Positions 7,000 through 14,867 of a DNA stretch of 64,000 nt are shown here, in pieces (position 1 is the first letter of the stretch; every line of letters starts with the position of its first letter). Location of the stretch: assembly GCF_014648555.1 (NCBI RefSeq), contig NZ_BMRI01000026.1:31473-95472 (forward strand). The letters are read 5' to 3'. Under the pieces are notes generated by a model, which was not told the origin of the DNA, ran no database searches, and saw only the letters and a list, made by a program, of their open reading frames with translations. The stretch is from Kitasatospora griseola. Its GTDB lineage: Bacteria; Actinomycetota; Actinomycetes; Streptomycetales; Streptomycetaceae. A program made the position numbers and the translations under genes.

Positions 7000-7956
7000 C
7001 TACTGGGGCAGCTGCGCCAAGTAGGGGAGGAAGGGACTGCTCTCCATGACGTTGCCGTTCTCGTCGTAGAAGGTGGTCTGTTCGAGGACGCCCGGCAGGG
7101 TGTGGACCATGTACAGCTCCCAGTCGGTGACGCTCGGAGCGAACTGCCACTTCTCGGCGAACGGCAGGATCTTGCCGTTGAGCTGAGGGATCTGTCCCCT
7201 CCACCTGGGGTCCGTCTCCCATGTGTAGCCGCGGAGCAGGATATTGGGGTAGTCCGTCCTGCGCATGTCCTTGAGTGAGAAGTGGATCCGGTAGTTCGGC
7301 GAGTTCAGCCGGCTGAGGGTTTCCCGGCGCAGCTCGGCCCTCGTGATGTCCCTCCTCATCAGGTGCTCGAAGCTGTTGGCCTCTGCGAAGCCCTTGATCC
7401 CTCCGGACGACAGCCCGAGGGCCAGGTGGCGGACCTGTTGGTCGGGCTGGGGCGCGGCAGGCGCGTCGACCGGCCGGACCTCGGTGATGAGGATCTTCTT
7501 GCCGTCGACGACGGCGATTCCCGCTGCGCCCCGGCCGACGGTGTCGTCGAACGCCGTCTCGGCCGCGGTCGGCTTCCGGGCGGAGTTGCTCAAGTACAGG
7601 GCGCGGTAGGTGCCGTCGGGCTTCTTGACCAGCCCGTCGTAGAACCGCAACGGCGGGAGGGCGCCCACGTGGTCGGAGCTCGCCTTGGATACGGCGTTCG
7701 GGGACAGGACGGCGGTGACCGGCCGTTTGTCGACCTTCTCGCCGGTGCGGGCGGCGTACTGGTCCAACGGCTTGCCCGAGGTGGCGCCCGAAACGCTGTC
7801 GCCGCCGTCGACCTCTCGCCCTGGTGTTCTGGAACTTCGCCCCGCCTTTGAGACGGGATCGTGGCGATGTCGTTGCACCTGGTGACGTGAACACGACCCG
7901 GTCCGGGCGACGGCTGCTGCGCCTGCGGTTGCCGCACTGGCCGTGTTCTCGGTCAA
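7000..7956 (-). CDS. Unknown protein with a conserved-looking C-terminal domain
   Basis: The convincing part starts near 7805 (GDSVSGATSGKPLDQYAART) and runs to the stop, about 265 residues. It includes LRFYDGLVKKPDGTYRALYL, a core GIAVVDGKKILITEVRPVD, and an aromatic-rich end (LLRGYTWETDPRWRGQIPQL, DWELYMVHTLPGVLEQTTFY). I do not recognise it, and no signal peptide or membrane helix is clear. The only in-frame start is a TTG at 7956 with a poor ribosome binding site. The first 50 residues look out of frame, so the N-terminus may be truncated or frameshifted. It ends about 80 bases before the ATP-grasp remnant on the same strand, so the two may once have formed one locus. Confidence 0.5.
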   Translation of the reverse strand: MTENTASAATAGAAAVARTGSCSRHQVQRHRHDPVSKAGRSSRTPGREVDGGDSVSGATSGKPLDQYAARTGEKVDKRPVTAVLSPNAVSKASSDHVGALPPLRFYDGLVKKPDGTYRALYLSNSARKPTAAETAFDDTVGRGAAGIAVVDGKKILITEVRPVDAPAAPQPDQQVRHLALGLSSGGIKGFAEANSFEHLMRRDITRAELRRETLSRLNSPNYRIHFSLKDMRRTDYPNILLRGYTWETDPRWRGQIPQLNGKILPFAEKWQFAPSVTDWELYMVHTLPGVLEQTTFYDENGNVMESSPFLPYLAQLPQ

Positions 7957-8086
7957 CAGCCGTGGATTTCTCGGTCATTTCGACCAAAAGGCCCTGCCGC
8001 ACGGGCGCCGACACCATACCGTGGAAGGAGTCTGCCCTGGTCCGGGGCGGAACGGGGTGATCGAAGCGCACGGAGGGAGGGAAGCC

Positions 8087-8719
8087 ATGGGGGTACGTGC
8101 ACGGCTGCGCGGGAGCGCGGTCGCGGTGGGGGCCGCGGTGCTGGCGGTTGGGGCCCTGGGGGCCGGGGTGGCTCCGGGGCGGGCGGCGGCTGCCGACCAG
8201 TGGCGGCCGCAGCCGGGGACCCTGTACATCTCCGACTTGCCGAAGACCGAGTCGTGGCGCGCCAGCCCGACCGCCCGGGGGTGGGGCGACGATTTCGACT
8301 GTCCGGTGGGCTGGCCCGCCGAGCCGGCCGAAGTCAATGTATGGCACCGGGACTTCACTACCGCGGAAACCGCGCTGGCCCAGCAGAAGGTGGCGGTCTT
8401 CGACACGGAGGCCGAGGCCATCGCCTTCGCGGACAAGGCCCGGCAGGACTACATCGCCTGCGCGCACGCCCCGCAGCGGCCCGGCGTGACCGCAACCTAC
8501 TTCGACCACGGGGTGATCAACGTCGAGGAGGGCGCCACCCTTCAGGGGATGCACACCTTCGACTCCAACGCCACCGAGCGCCCCGACTACAACTACCTGT
8601 GGGGCGTGGGCCGCGACGGCGACACGGTGACGCTGGTCCTGTGGCAGAGCTACTGGGGCGATCCGCCTGTGATCCCGTGGAAGAACACCCTGAACACCGC
8701 GGTGAAGAAGCTGTACTGA
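8087..8719 (+). CDS. Secreted protein with PknH-like sensor domain
   Basis: A 210-residue exported protein. The signal peptide runs to about residue 36 (RLRGSAVAVGAAVLAVGALG, then GRAAAADQW), preceded by an excellent GGAGGGAGGGA ribosome binding site. The mature part has two Cys (DDFDCPVGWP and YIACAHAP), a TAETALAQQKVAVFDTEAEA helix and a strand-rich end (GDTVTLVLWQSYWGDPP). Size, Cys placement and the terminal strand resemble the extracellular sensor domain found on mycobacterial PknH and on many small actinobacterial lipoproteins and secreted proteins. There is no lipobox, so it is probably released. The assignment is tentative. It stands alone, followed by the IS630 remnant on the opposite strand. 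Confidence 0.7.
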   Translation: MGVRARLRGSAVAVGAAVLAVGALGAGVAPGRAAAADQWRPQPGTLYISDLPKTESWRASPTARGWGDDFDCPVGWPAEPAEVNVWHRDFTTAETALAQQKVAVFDTEAEAIAFADKARQDYIACAHAPQRPGVTATYFDHGVINVEEGATLQGMHTFDSNATERPDYNYLWGVGRDGDTVTLVLWQSYWGDPPVIPWKNTLNTAVKKLY

Positions 8720-8868
8720 GCACCCGCCGCCGACTCCTCGCCGCGGGTCCCGGCCGGGGCGGCGCGGCGGGCCGCGGTCGGATCGAGCACGTGGCCGCCG
8801 CCGCTCCCGGCGGGGCCGATAGCAAGGAGACCAGATGCCGGCCGACCGACGGAGCCTGGGCGGAGGAT

Positions 8869-9165
8869 CCCCCGCTCGACGTTGCCGTCGGTGATCTTCC
8901 TCGGGGCGCCAGGCCGCGGGTCGTCACACAGGCCGTCCAGGCCCCGCTCGATGAACCGGCGCCGCCGGGTGCGGACCGGGTCCGGAGCGACCCGCAGCCG
9001 GCGGGACACCTCCGTGATCGAGTGGCCCTCGGCGCACTCCAGCACGATCCGCGACCGCTGGGCCAGAGCCTGAGCTGTCGTGCGGCGACGCAACCAGCCA
9101 TGCAGCACAGCCCGCTGGGCATCAGTGACCGACAACGGCGGAATCTTCGAACCCGGACGACTCAT
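8869..9165 (-). pseudogene. IS630-family transposase 5' remnant
   Basis: From the ATG at 9165 about 99 residues match the N-terminal helix-turn-helix region of IS630-type transposases: PPLSVTDAQRAVLHGWLRRR, RSRIVLECAEGHSITEVSRR, then FIERGLDGLCDDPRPGAPRK and ITDGNVERG. Homology stops abruptly there. The following codons give low-complexity sequence, and the entire DDE catalytic domain is absent. It is a dead fragment. I could not identify terminal inverted repeats or a TA target duplication around it. Confidence 0.75.
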
Positions 9166-9373
9166 GCCCCGACTCCGGAAGAGAGGGCCCAGGCCGGTGC
9201 CGGCACCGGCATCGGCACGCCGGGCCCGCGTCCGGTAGATCATCTGATCGGTGATCGAAGCCCTGCTGGAGTGCCGGCCGAAGTGCGGGGTGAAGGGCAC
9301 CACAAGCCCCAACGCTCCAGGTGGGGGAGTGTCGGGGGTTGGGCGGTGGCGGGCGTTGTGGCAGGCTCGGCGC

Positions 9374-10357
9374 ATGGAACAGCGTGTACTTGGCAGGACC
9401 GGGCGTCCGGTGTCGGTGGTGGGTCTCGGGACGTGGCAGTTGGGCGCCGACTGGGGCGTGGTGCTGGAGGACGACGCGCTGGCGGTGCTGGACGCCGCGG
9501 CGGATGCCGGGGTGACGTTCTTCGACACCGCCGACGTCTACGGGGACGGCCGCAGCGAGCAGTTGATCGGTCGTTTCCTGAAGTCCCGGCAGGGCGAAGG
9601 CCTGATGGTCGCCACCAAGCTCGGCCGCCGGCTGCCGCAGCTGCCGGAGAACTACACCCTCGCCAACTTCCGTGAGTGGACCGACCGTTCGCGCCGCAAC
9701 CTGGGTGTGGACCGGCTCGACCTGGTGCAGCTGCACTGCCCGCCCACCGCGGTGTACTCCAGCGACGAGGTGTTCGACGCGCTCGACACCCTGGTCGAGG
9801 AGGGCCGCACCGCCGCGTACGGCGTCAGCGTGGAGACCTGCGCGGAGGCGCTGACCGCGATCGCCCGGCCCGGCGTCGCCAGCGTGCAGATCATCCTCAA
9901 CCCGTTCCGGCTGAAGCCGCTGGACGAGGTGCTGCCCGCGGCCGAGAAGGCCGGCGTCGGCATCATCGCGCGCGTTCCGCTGGCGTCCGGCCTGCTGTCC
10001 GGCAAGTACACCAAGGAGACCCTGTTCGGTGCGGACGACCACCGCACCTACAACCGGGACGGCTCCGCGTTCGACCAGGGCGAGACGTTCTCCGGTGTCG
10101 ACTTCGTGACCGGTGTCGAGGCCGCCGACGAGTTCGCCCGCCTCGCCCCGCCCGGTGCCACCTCCGCGCAGACCGCGCTGCGCTGGATCGTCCAGCAGCC
10201 CGGTGTCACCACCGTCATCCCCGGCGCCCGCAGCCCCGAGCAGGCTCGGGCCAACGCCGAGACGGCCGCTCTGCCGCCGCTGTCGCCGCAGACCCTGCAC
10301 GCCGTCCAGGACATCTACGACCGCCGCCTGCGCGCGCAGGTGCACTCGCGTTGGTGA
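9374..10357 (+). CDS. Aldo/keto reductase family oxidoreductase
   Basis: A 327-residue (beta/alpha)8 NADPH-dependent oxidoreductase. The catalytic tetrad is visible: Asp and Tyr in DTADVYGDG, Lys in VATKLGRR and His in LVQLHCPP. The cofactor-binding C-terminal region reads VTTVIPGARSPEQARAN. Family members reduce aldehydes and ketones or act on sugar aldehydes; the substrate cannot be read from sequence. The ATG at 9374 gives the standard start MEQRVLGRTGRPVSVVGLGT. Upstream in-frame codons are not family-like. It appears monocistronic and ends at a strong hairpin shared with the convergent DUF6296 gene. Confidence 0.92.
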   Translation: MEQRVLGRTGRPVSVVGLGTWQLGADWGVVLEDDALAVLDAAADAGVTFFDTADVYGDGRSEQLIGRFLKSRQGEGLMVATKLGRRLPQLPENYTLANFREWTDRSRRNLGVDRLDLVQLHCPPTAVYSSDEVFDALDTLVEEGRTAAYGVSVETCAEALTAIARPGVASVQIILNPFRLKPLDEVLPAAEKAGVGIIARVPLASGLLSGKYTKETLFGADDHRTYNRDGSAFDQGETFSGVDFVTGVEAADEFARLAPPGATSAQTALRWIVQQPGVTTVIPGARSPEQARANAETAALPPLSPQTLHAVQDIYDRRLRAQVHSRW

Positions 10358-10395
10358 GCGCTTGAGGGATTGACGGCGGCCGGTTGACCGGACGG

Positions 10396-10441
10396 AACGG
10401 GAAAGCGCTTACCGGAGGAGTTCGGCAAGCGCTTTCCCGTT
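10396..10441. terminator. Bidirectional hairpin terminator with AAAGCGCTT cores
   Basis: Bases 10396-10410 and 10427-10441 are perfect 15-base inverted repeats around a 16-base loop, in the gap between convergent genes. Each arm carries GGGAAAGCGCTT, which is also the core of LacI-family operators. Position favours a terminator for both genes. Confidence 0.75.
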
Positions 10442-10482
10442 GCCGGTCGGTGGTCGGTAGTCGGCGGTGGGGAAGCCGACGC

Positions 10483-10713
10483 TCAGGGCAGTGGCTCGGC
10501 GTGCATGGGCGTTCGGGGGGTCTGGTGGCCGCCGCTGGCCATCATCCGGACCTCGCCGGCGTCGCTGATCTCGGCCTGCACGATGCCGGATGCGTCCGCG
10601 TACACGGGGTGCCCGCCGGGTCCTCGGGTGCCGGTCGCCTCGACCACCACCACGTCCTGGTCGGCGTGGCCTCCGGTCTCCCCGGGGAAGGTGAGAGCGA
10701 ATCGTCGAGCCAT
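10483..10713 (-). CDS. DUF6296 family protein
   Basis: A 76-residue protein. The pattern RFALTFPGETGGHADQDVVV, VVEATGTRGPGGHPVYADAS, GIVQAEISDAGEVRMMASGG is that of DUF6296, a small family I associate mainly with Kitasatospora and relatives, where it occurs in many copies. The function is unknown. The sequence suggests a compact beta-rich fold, with no membrane segment or signal. The gene is monocistronic, followed by the shared hairpin at 10396-10441. Confidence 0.8.
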   Translation of the reverse strand: MARRFALTFPGETGGHADQDVVVVEATGTRGPGGHPVYADASGIVQAEISDAGEVRMMASGGHQTPRTPMHAEPLP

Positions 10714-10812
10714 GGCCGGACCTCCTTCCCGTCGTTCGTTCCATCCTAGGCAGCGCCGCCGCCGACGGTCGCTCCCAGGCAGCGGGGCCGGCGGCCCGGT
10801 CGGGTTGCCGGG

Positions 10813-11712
10813 TCAGGCGAGCAGGTGGAGGCGCTGCTCGGCGGGGCCGATCCGGACGGTCTGGCCCCAGGTGAGGTGCAGGGCGTCGGACTCGATGCCG
10901 TCGCCGAACGCCACCAGCCGCTCGCTCTCCACGGTGAGGGTCAGCTGTTGCTCGGCGGTCAGCAGGCCCTCGACCCGGGACGTGCCGGTCACGGGGGACG
11001 GCCAGGCCTCCCGAACGAACCAGGACAGCTGCGCCACCGTGGGCCCGGGCAGCGGCAGCCGGCTGGACCGTTCCAGCCAGGCCGAGCGGCACCACCCGGT
11101 CGCACCGGTGCCGGTGCCGACGAGCACGCCCGAGGACGCCTGTGACTCCGGGTCGCCGCCGGGCGCGGACAGTAGGTAGCGGGCCGTCTGGTGGCCGGGC
11201 TGTCCGAGGTAGATCTCGTTCAGCGCCAGCAGCCGCTGGGTGTCGTCCGCCACCGCCTCCACCATGGTGCGCAGCTCCAGCCGCCGCTCCGCGCCCGGTC
11301 CGACGGCCGCCCGCAGCAGCGCCCCGGCCCGGCCGGCGCGGTGGCGGACCAGGACACCGGGGTTGCGGCCCGGCTCCGCGTCGATGCCGATCACCGGCTG
11401 CCCCGTCAGGTACTTGGCGGTGTTGGCGACCAGCCCGTCCTGGCCGACCACGACCACCAGATCCTCGGGGGCGAACAGGAACCGGTCCAGGTCGGCCCGC
11501 TCCACCCGGGTCTGCCGCCAGTCCAGCGGCACCGCCGCCGACACCTCCGCCAGCGCCTCCCGGGCGAGGTCGTGCCGGCGCTCCGCCTCGTCGAGGGAAC
11601 GGCCCCGGCCGGCGAGGAAGAACTCGGCCTGGCCGTGCGTGCCGTGGTGGGCGATCAACTCCTGGTACTCGGTGCGCCGGTGGACCAGCACCACGCGCGG
11701 CGCGAGGCTCAC
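10813..11712 (-). CDS. NAD-kinase-like protein paired with an SPFH protein
   Basis: A 299-residue protein whose motif order matches NAD kinases, with altered residues. VVVVGQDGLVANTAKYL stands where NAD kinases have GGDGT. PVIGIDAEPGRNPGVLV stands for the GIN-x-G-x2-GFL segment, NEIYLG for the conserved NE motif, and VLVGTGTGATGW for TPTGSTAY. The fold is therefore probably that of the diacylglycerol/NAD kinase superfamily, but the substrate may differ. The GTG at 11712 overlaps the stop of the upstream SPFH gene (GTGA), so the pair is translationally coupled and likely functions together. A longer in-frame extension upstream is only the shadow of the SPFH gene. Confidence 0.75.
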   Translation of the reverse strand: MSLAPRVVLVHRRTEYQELIAHHGTHGQAEFFLAGRGRSLDEAERRHDLAREALAEVSAAVPLDWRQTRVERADLDRFLFAPEDLVVVVGQDGLVANTAKYLTGQPVIGIDAEPGRNPGVLVRHRAGRAGALLRAAVGPGAERRLELRTMVEAVADDTQRLLALNEIYLGQPGHQTARYLLSAPGGDPESQASSGVLVGTGTGATGWCRSAWLERSSRLPLPGPTVAQLSWFVREAWPSPVTGTSRVEGLLTAEQQLTLTVESERLVAFGDGIESDALHLTWGQTVRIGPAEQRLHLLA

Positions 11713-12818
11713 CGTCCCGGCCGATCCGTGTCGCGGGCCGGGGCGGCCGGGGAGGTCGAGACGGTCGGGGCGTCGGCACCGGCGGCGGGGAGCGGGGTGG
11801 ACAGCCGGGTGAGCAGACCGGTCAGCACGTCCGGGGTGAGGGTGATGCTGTCGATCCGGGGCAGGTGCTCGGCGAGTCGGATCAGCGCCAGCGCCTGCAG
11901 GATCTCCGGCCCGACCTGCTGGTGCGCCGTCAGCCACGCCGCCTCGGCGGCGGCCTTCGCCTCGCCCATCGCCCGTGCGGCCTCGGCCTGTTGGGCGGCC
12001 AGCGTGCCCGCCGCCTCGGCCTCCGCCACCGCCAGGCGGGTACGGCGGGACGCCTCGGCGTCGGTGCGCACCGCGTCCGCGGCGGCCTTCTGCTCCGCCT
12101 CGCGGCGCGCGTTCGTGCCCTGCTGCGCCACCAACTCCTCTTCGCGGCGCGCAAGTTCGATCTGGCTGGCGAGTTCGTTCTCGGCGATGGCGCGTTCCCG
12201 CTCGACCGCGACCGCGCGACGCTCGTAGGTCGCCCGGTCCGCCTCCTGCTGGACCTGCTCCCGGGCCGGGGTGCGCAGCGCCCGCTCCAGTTCGGCCTCG
12301 GGCCGGACGGCGGTGACGCGCACCGCGAGCACCGCCAGCCCGATCTCGCCCAGCCGGGGTTCGGCGGTCAGCCCCTCGGAGATCCGGTCGCGGACCACTG
12401 TCACCCCGTCAATCAGGGTGTCTGCCAGTGGAGTTCGGGCGATCAGCTGGAGGGCGTGCTGCTGGGCGGTCTCGGTGAGCAGGGTGGCGAGCTGGGCGAG
12501 CGGTTCGGCCCGCCATGCGCCGGTGTCGGGGTCGATGCCGAAGTCCATGCGGGTGGCGGCGATCGCCGGGTCGCTGATCCGGTAGGTGACGGTGGCCTGC
12601 ACCGCGAGGTCCTGGAAGTCGGCCGTGCGGGCGTGGAACACCATCGCCAACTCGCGGTCGTCCGCCGGTACTTCGGATATCGCGGCGGTGAGCGGCCGGA
12701 ACCAGAACGCCAGGCCGACTCCTTCGTGGGCGAGCCGCCCGCCCCGCAGGTGACGGATGTGGCTGGTCGGAGCGGAGCGCAGGTGGCGGAAGCCGAAGCG
12801 GCGGGTGATGTCGGCCAT
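11709..12818 (-). CDS. SPFH/Band 7 domain protein
   Basis: A 369-residue protein. The N-terminal SPFH domain (about residues 20-190) includes a strand-rich part around VPADDRELAMVFHARTADFQ and the helix RTPLADTLIDGVTVVRDRIS. A long coiled coil rich in Ala, Glu and Arg follows (about 200-320: ERERAIAENELASQIELARR, REEELVAQQGTNARREAEQK). SPFH proteins oligomerise on membranes and scaffold proteases, channels or lipid domains. There is no transmembrane anchor at the N-terminus, so it may be peripheral. It is the first gene of a two-gene operon with the NAD-kinase-like protein. The upstream region carries two TCGT-N4-ACGA repeats that look like an operator. Confidence 0.85.
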   Translation of the reverse strand: MADITRRFGFRHLRSAPTSHIRHLRGGRLAHEGVGLAFWFRPLTAAISEVPADDRELAMVFHARTADFQDLAVQATVTYRISDPAIAATRMDFGIDPDTGAWRAEPLAQLATLLTETAQQHALQLIARTPLADTLIDGVTVVRDRISEGLTAEPRLGEIGLAVLAVRVTAVRPEAELERALRTPAREQVQQEADRATYERRAVAVERERAIAENELASQIELARREEELVAQQGTNARREAEQKAAADAVRTDAEASRRTRLAVAEAEAAGTLAAQQAEAARAMGEAKAAAEAAWLTAHQQVGPEILQALALIRLAEHLPRIDSITLTPDVLTGLLTRLSTPLPAAGADAPTVSTSPAAPARDTDRPGR

Positions 12819-12842
12819 GGAGATCGCGACCGTCCTTTCTTT

Positions 12843-12888
12843 TCGTCTCTACGACGATAAGTCGGAGGATCGCTTGTCGTCAATACGA
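12843..12888. promoter_or_regulatory. Two TCGT-N4-ACGA repeats upstream of the SPFH operon
   Basis: TCGTCTCTACGA at 12843-12854 and TCGTCAATACGA at 12877-12888 lie in the same orientation, 34 bases apart and 25-70 bases upstream of the SPFH start. Each is followed by CGA-A/T-AA. The region is AT-rich for this genome. These look like paired repressor operators overlapping the promoter; the regulator is not in the window. Confidence 0.55.
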
Positions 12889-13009
12889 CGAAAAGAGGGG
12901 TGGGTATGCCGATGCGCCGCGCGTCCGGAGGTGCGCGGTAGGGGTCGTTGCGGAGGGCGCCGGCGGAATTGCGGCGGCGGTCGGGACGGGGTGGCCAGCT
13001 GACCTGACG

Positions 13010-13879
13010 TCAGAGTGCGGCGCGGGTGCGGGAGGTGGTGGAGATCGCGGCGAGGTCCTGCTCGCCGTGGCCGTGGGCGACGGCCTGGAGCAGGGAGTCG
13101 CGCAGCAGCGAGCCGAGGGGGAGCGGCACGTTGGCGTCGGCGGCCGTGCCGAGGGCGAGGTTCACGTCCTTCAGCCCGAGCGCGAGGCGGAACCCGGCCG
13201 GATCGAAGGACTGCTCGGCGATCATCGCCCCGTAGCCGGCGTAAACCGGCCCGGGGAAAATGGAGTTGGTGAGGACGTCGAGCAGCGCGGCCGGGGCGAG
13301 CCCGTTCGCCTCGGCGAGCACGGCGGCCTCCGAGAACGCCTCGATCGCCGACACCAGAAGGAAGTTGGCGCTGACCTTCGCCACGTTCGCCGCCGCCGGG
13401 TCTTCGCCGAGATGCCAGGTTCGCCGGCCCATCGCGTCGAACAGCGGTGCCACCCAGTCGAGTTCGGCCGCCGGGCCGGACGCCAGGATGTTCAGGTTCC
13501 CGGCCGCCGCAGCCTCCGAGCGGCCCAGCACCGGCGCCGCGATGTAGCCGAGCCCGTGCTGCGCGTGCAGCTCCGCCGCGCGGCGTGCCAAACCCGGCGA
13601 GACGGTGGCCATGTTGACGTGCACGGCGGCCCGCGCCGACGACAGCAACTCCTCGTTCAGCAACAGGCGTTCGACCACCCGGTCGTCCGCCAGCATGGAG
13701 ATCGCCACCTCCGCGTCGAACGCCTCAGCGAGCGTCGTCGCCGCCGACGCCCCGTCCGCGACCAGCTCCGCCACCGGCTCCGGCGACCGGTTCCACACCC
13801 GCACCGAATGCCCCGCCTCCAGCAGCCGACGAGCCATCGCCCGGCCCATCGCGCCCAGACCGACGAAACCGACGTTCAT
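13010..13879 (-). CDS. NAD(P)-dependent beta-hydroxyacid dehydrogenase family oxidoreductase
   Basis: A 289-residue protein of the 3-hydroxyisobutyrate/6-phosphogluconate dehydrogenase superfamily. The Rossmann motif sits at the very N-terminus (NVGFVGLGAMGRAMARRLLE). The substrate-binding region reads VSPGLARRAAELHAQHG and the catalytic Lys lies in NVAKVSANFLL (K-x3-N variant). The helical C-terminal domain follows. The ATG at 13879 is preceded by GGGAGG at a 7-base spacing, whereas the longer frame to 13978 has no such support. It could reduce succinic semialdehyde or glyoxylate, or oxidise a 3-hydroxyacid. It is monocistronic. Confidence 0.88.
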   Translation of the reverse strand: MNVGFVGLGAMGRAMARRLLEAGHSVRVWNRSPEPVAELVADGASAATTLAEAFDAEVAISMLADDRVVERLLLNEELLSSARAAVHVNMATVSPGLARRAAELHAQHGLGYIAAPVLGRSEAAAAGNLNILASGPAAELDWVAPLFDAMGRRTWHLGEDPAAANVAKVSANFLLVSAIEAFSEAAVLAEANGLAPAALLDVLTNSIFPGPVYAGYGAMIAEQSFDPAGFRLALGLKDVNLALGTAADANVPLPLGSLLRDSLLQAVAHGHGEQDLAAISTTSRTRAAL

Positions 13880-14126
13880 GTTCACTGCCTCCCAGCAGGG
13901 TGCGAACGATGCTCCGAGGGCGATGCTACGACGTTCACTCTCCGACCGGCCGGTGAACCTGCCGAGGCGTTCGGGCATCGCCGAGAGCCGGGCGACCGCC
14001 GGGGGAAACGGCGGTCACCCGTTCGGCCCGCTCCCGTCGGGCGGCGTCCGCCCGGGCCGGCGAGGACGACGGGCCCGGGCGCATACCGGTCCCGGCGCGC
14101 CCGTCCCGATCCGGACGTCCCCGCTG

Positions 14127-14411
14127 ATCAGCGGCCCCAATGCGTGGGACCACTCGCTGACCGCGCTGTGGCGGTTCACCGACCTCGACCGGACGCCCCG
14201 GACCAGCCTCCGCAACGGCGTCCCGGCCCACCGCCCCGCTGTCGACGGCTCCGCCGATCTCACACTCGTGCTGACCGAACCCCAGCTCATGGGCCCGCCC
14301 ACCGGCCACGGCCTCGACCGCATCGACCACACGGGCGACCCGACCGTGCTGACCACCCTCATGTCGGTCCTCAGCGAACCCGACCCCGGGTTCGCCGTCG
14401 TCACCCCCTGA
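14127..14411 (+). pseudogene. C-terminal remnant of an alkyl sulfatase
   Basis: About 94 residues read like the SCP2-like C-terminal domain of Zn-dependent alkyl sulfatases (SdsA1/BDS1 type): ISGPNAWDHSLTALWRFTDL, TSLRNGVPAHRPAVDGSADL, TLVLTEPQLMGPPTGHGLDR, then HTGDPTVLTTLMSVLSEPDP and FAVVTP at the stop. The entire metallo-beta-lactamase catalytic domain (about 500 residues) is missing. Upstream the frame dissolves into low-complexity sequence antisense to the neighbouring dehydrogenase. It is the 3' stump of a deleted gene. Confidence 0.65.
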
Positions 14412-14486
14412 ACCTGAACCGCCCGCGACAGCCCGCGACCGCCAGAGACCCTGTTCGGCGGGTTGCCCAGGAGTGATACTGGCTGC

Positions 14487-14804
14487 ATGGGGTTCATCGT
14501 CTTCATGACGCTGCCGGGCCTGGTGCTGCTGCTCACCGCACTCGCCGTGGTCGACCAGGTCCTGCTGCGCGCCGGGCGCGCCGGTCTGCTGCCCTGGCGC
14601 CCCGGCCACCGGCAGGGGCAGATCTCGGCGACCGGCTTCGAGCAGCTGCACGCCCAGTTCTCGGCCGGCAAGCAGAACGAACTGAAGGAACGCCAGTCGG
14701 CGCTGATGCTCCGCGACGAGGACGAGGACGGTGCCCCGCCGAACCGCACCCGGATCGACCTCGCACGCGGCTCGGCCGTGATCCGGCTGCCGAAGTCCCC
14801 CTGA
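14487..14804 (+). CDS. DUF6191 family small membrane protein
   Basis: A 105-residue protein starting MGFIVFMTLPGLVLLLTALA. One N-terminal membrane helix is followed by a cytoplasmic part containing ISATGFEQLHAQFSAGKQNE, ALMLRDEDEDGAPPNRTRID and a terminal beta segment (GSAVIRLP). This is the architecture of DUF6191, as I recall it, a streptomycete family of unknown function. The ATG at 14487 was chosen because family members start MGF; the extra eight codons of the longer frame are not conserved-looking. Confidence 0.8.
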   Translation: MGFIVFMTLPGLVLLLTALAVVDQVLLRAGRAGLLPWRPGHRQGQISATGFEQLHAQFSAGKQNELKERQSALMLRDEDEDGAPPNRTRIDLARGSAVIRLPKSP

Positions 14805-14867
14805 CGGCAGGCTCGTCGGACCCCGCAGGGAGAATGATCCCGTCGCCCAGCGGGAGTGGAGCAGCGG

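Noticed and set aside
8650-9528. An intact IS630 transposase gene in the 292-codon minus-strand frame.
   Set aside because: Only the N-terminal 99 residues after 9165 match the family; no DDE domain or inverted repeats were found.
10396-10441. Reading the AAAGCGCTT hairpin as a LacI operator for the aldo/keto reductase.
   Set aside because: It lies downstream of both flanking convergent genes and the perfect 15-bp stem fits a bidirectional terminator better. The operator resemblance is kept as a side note.
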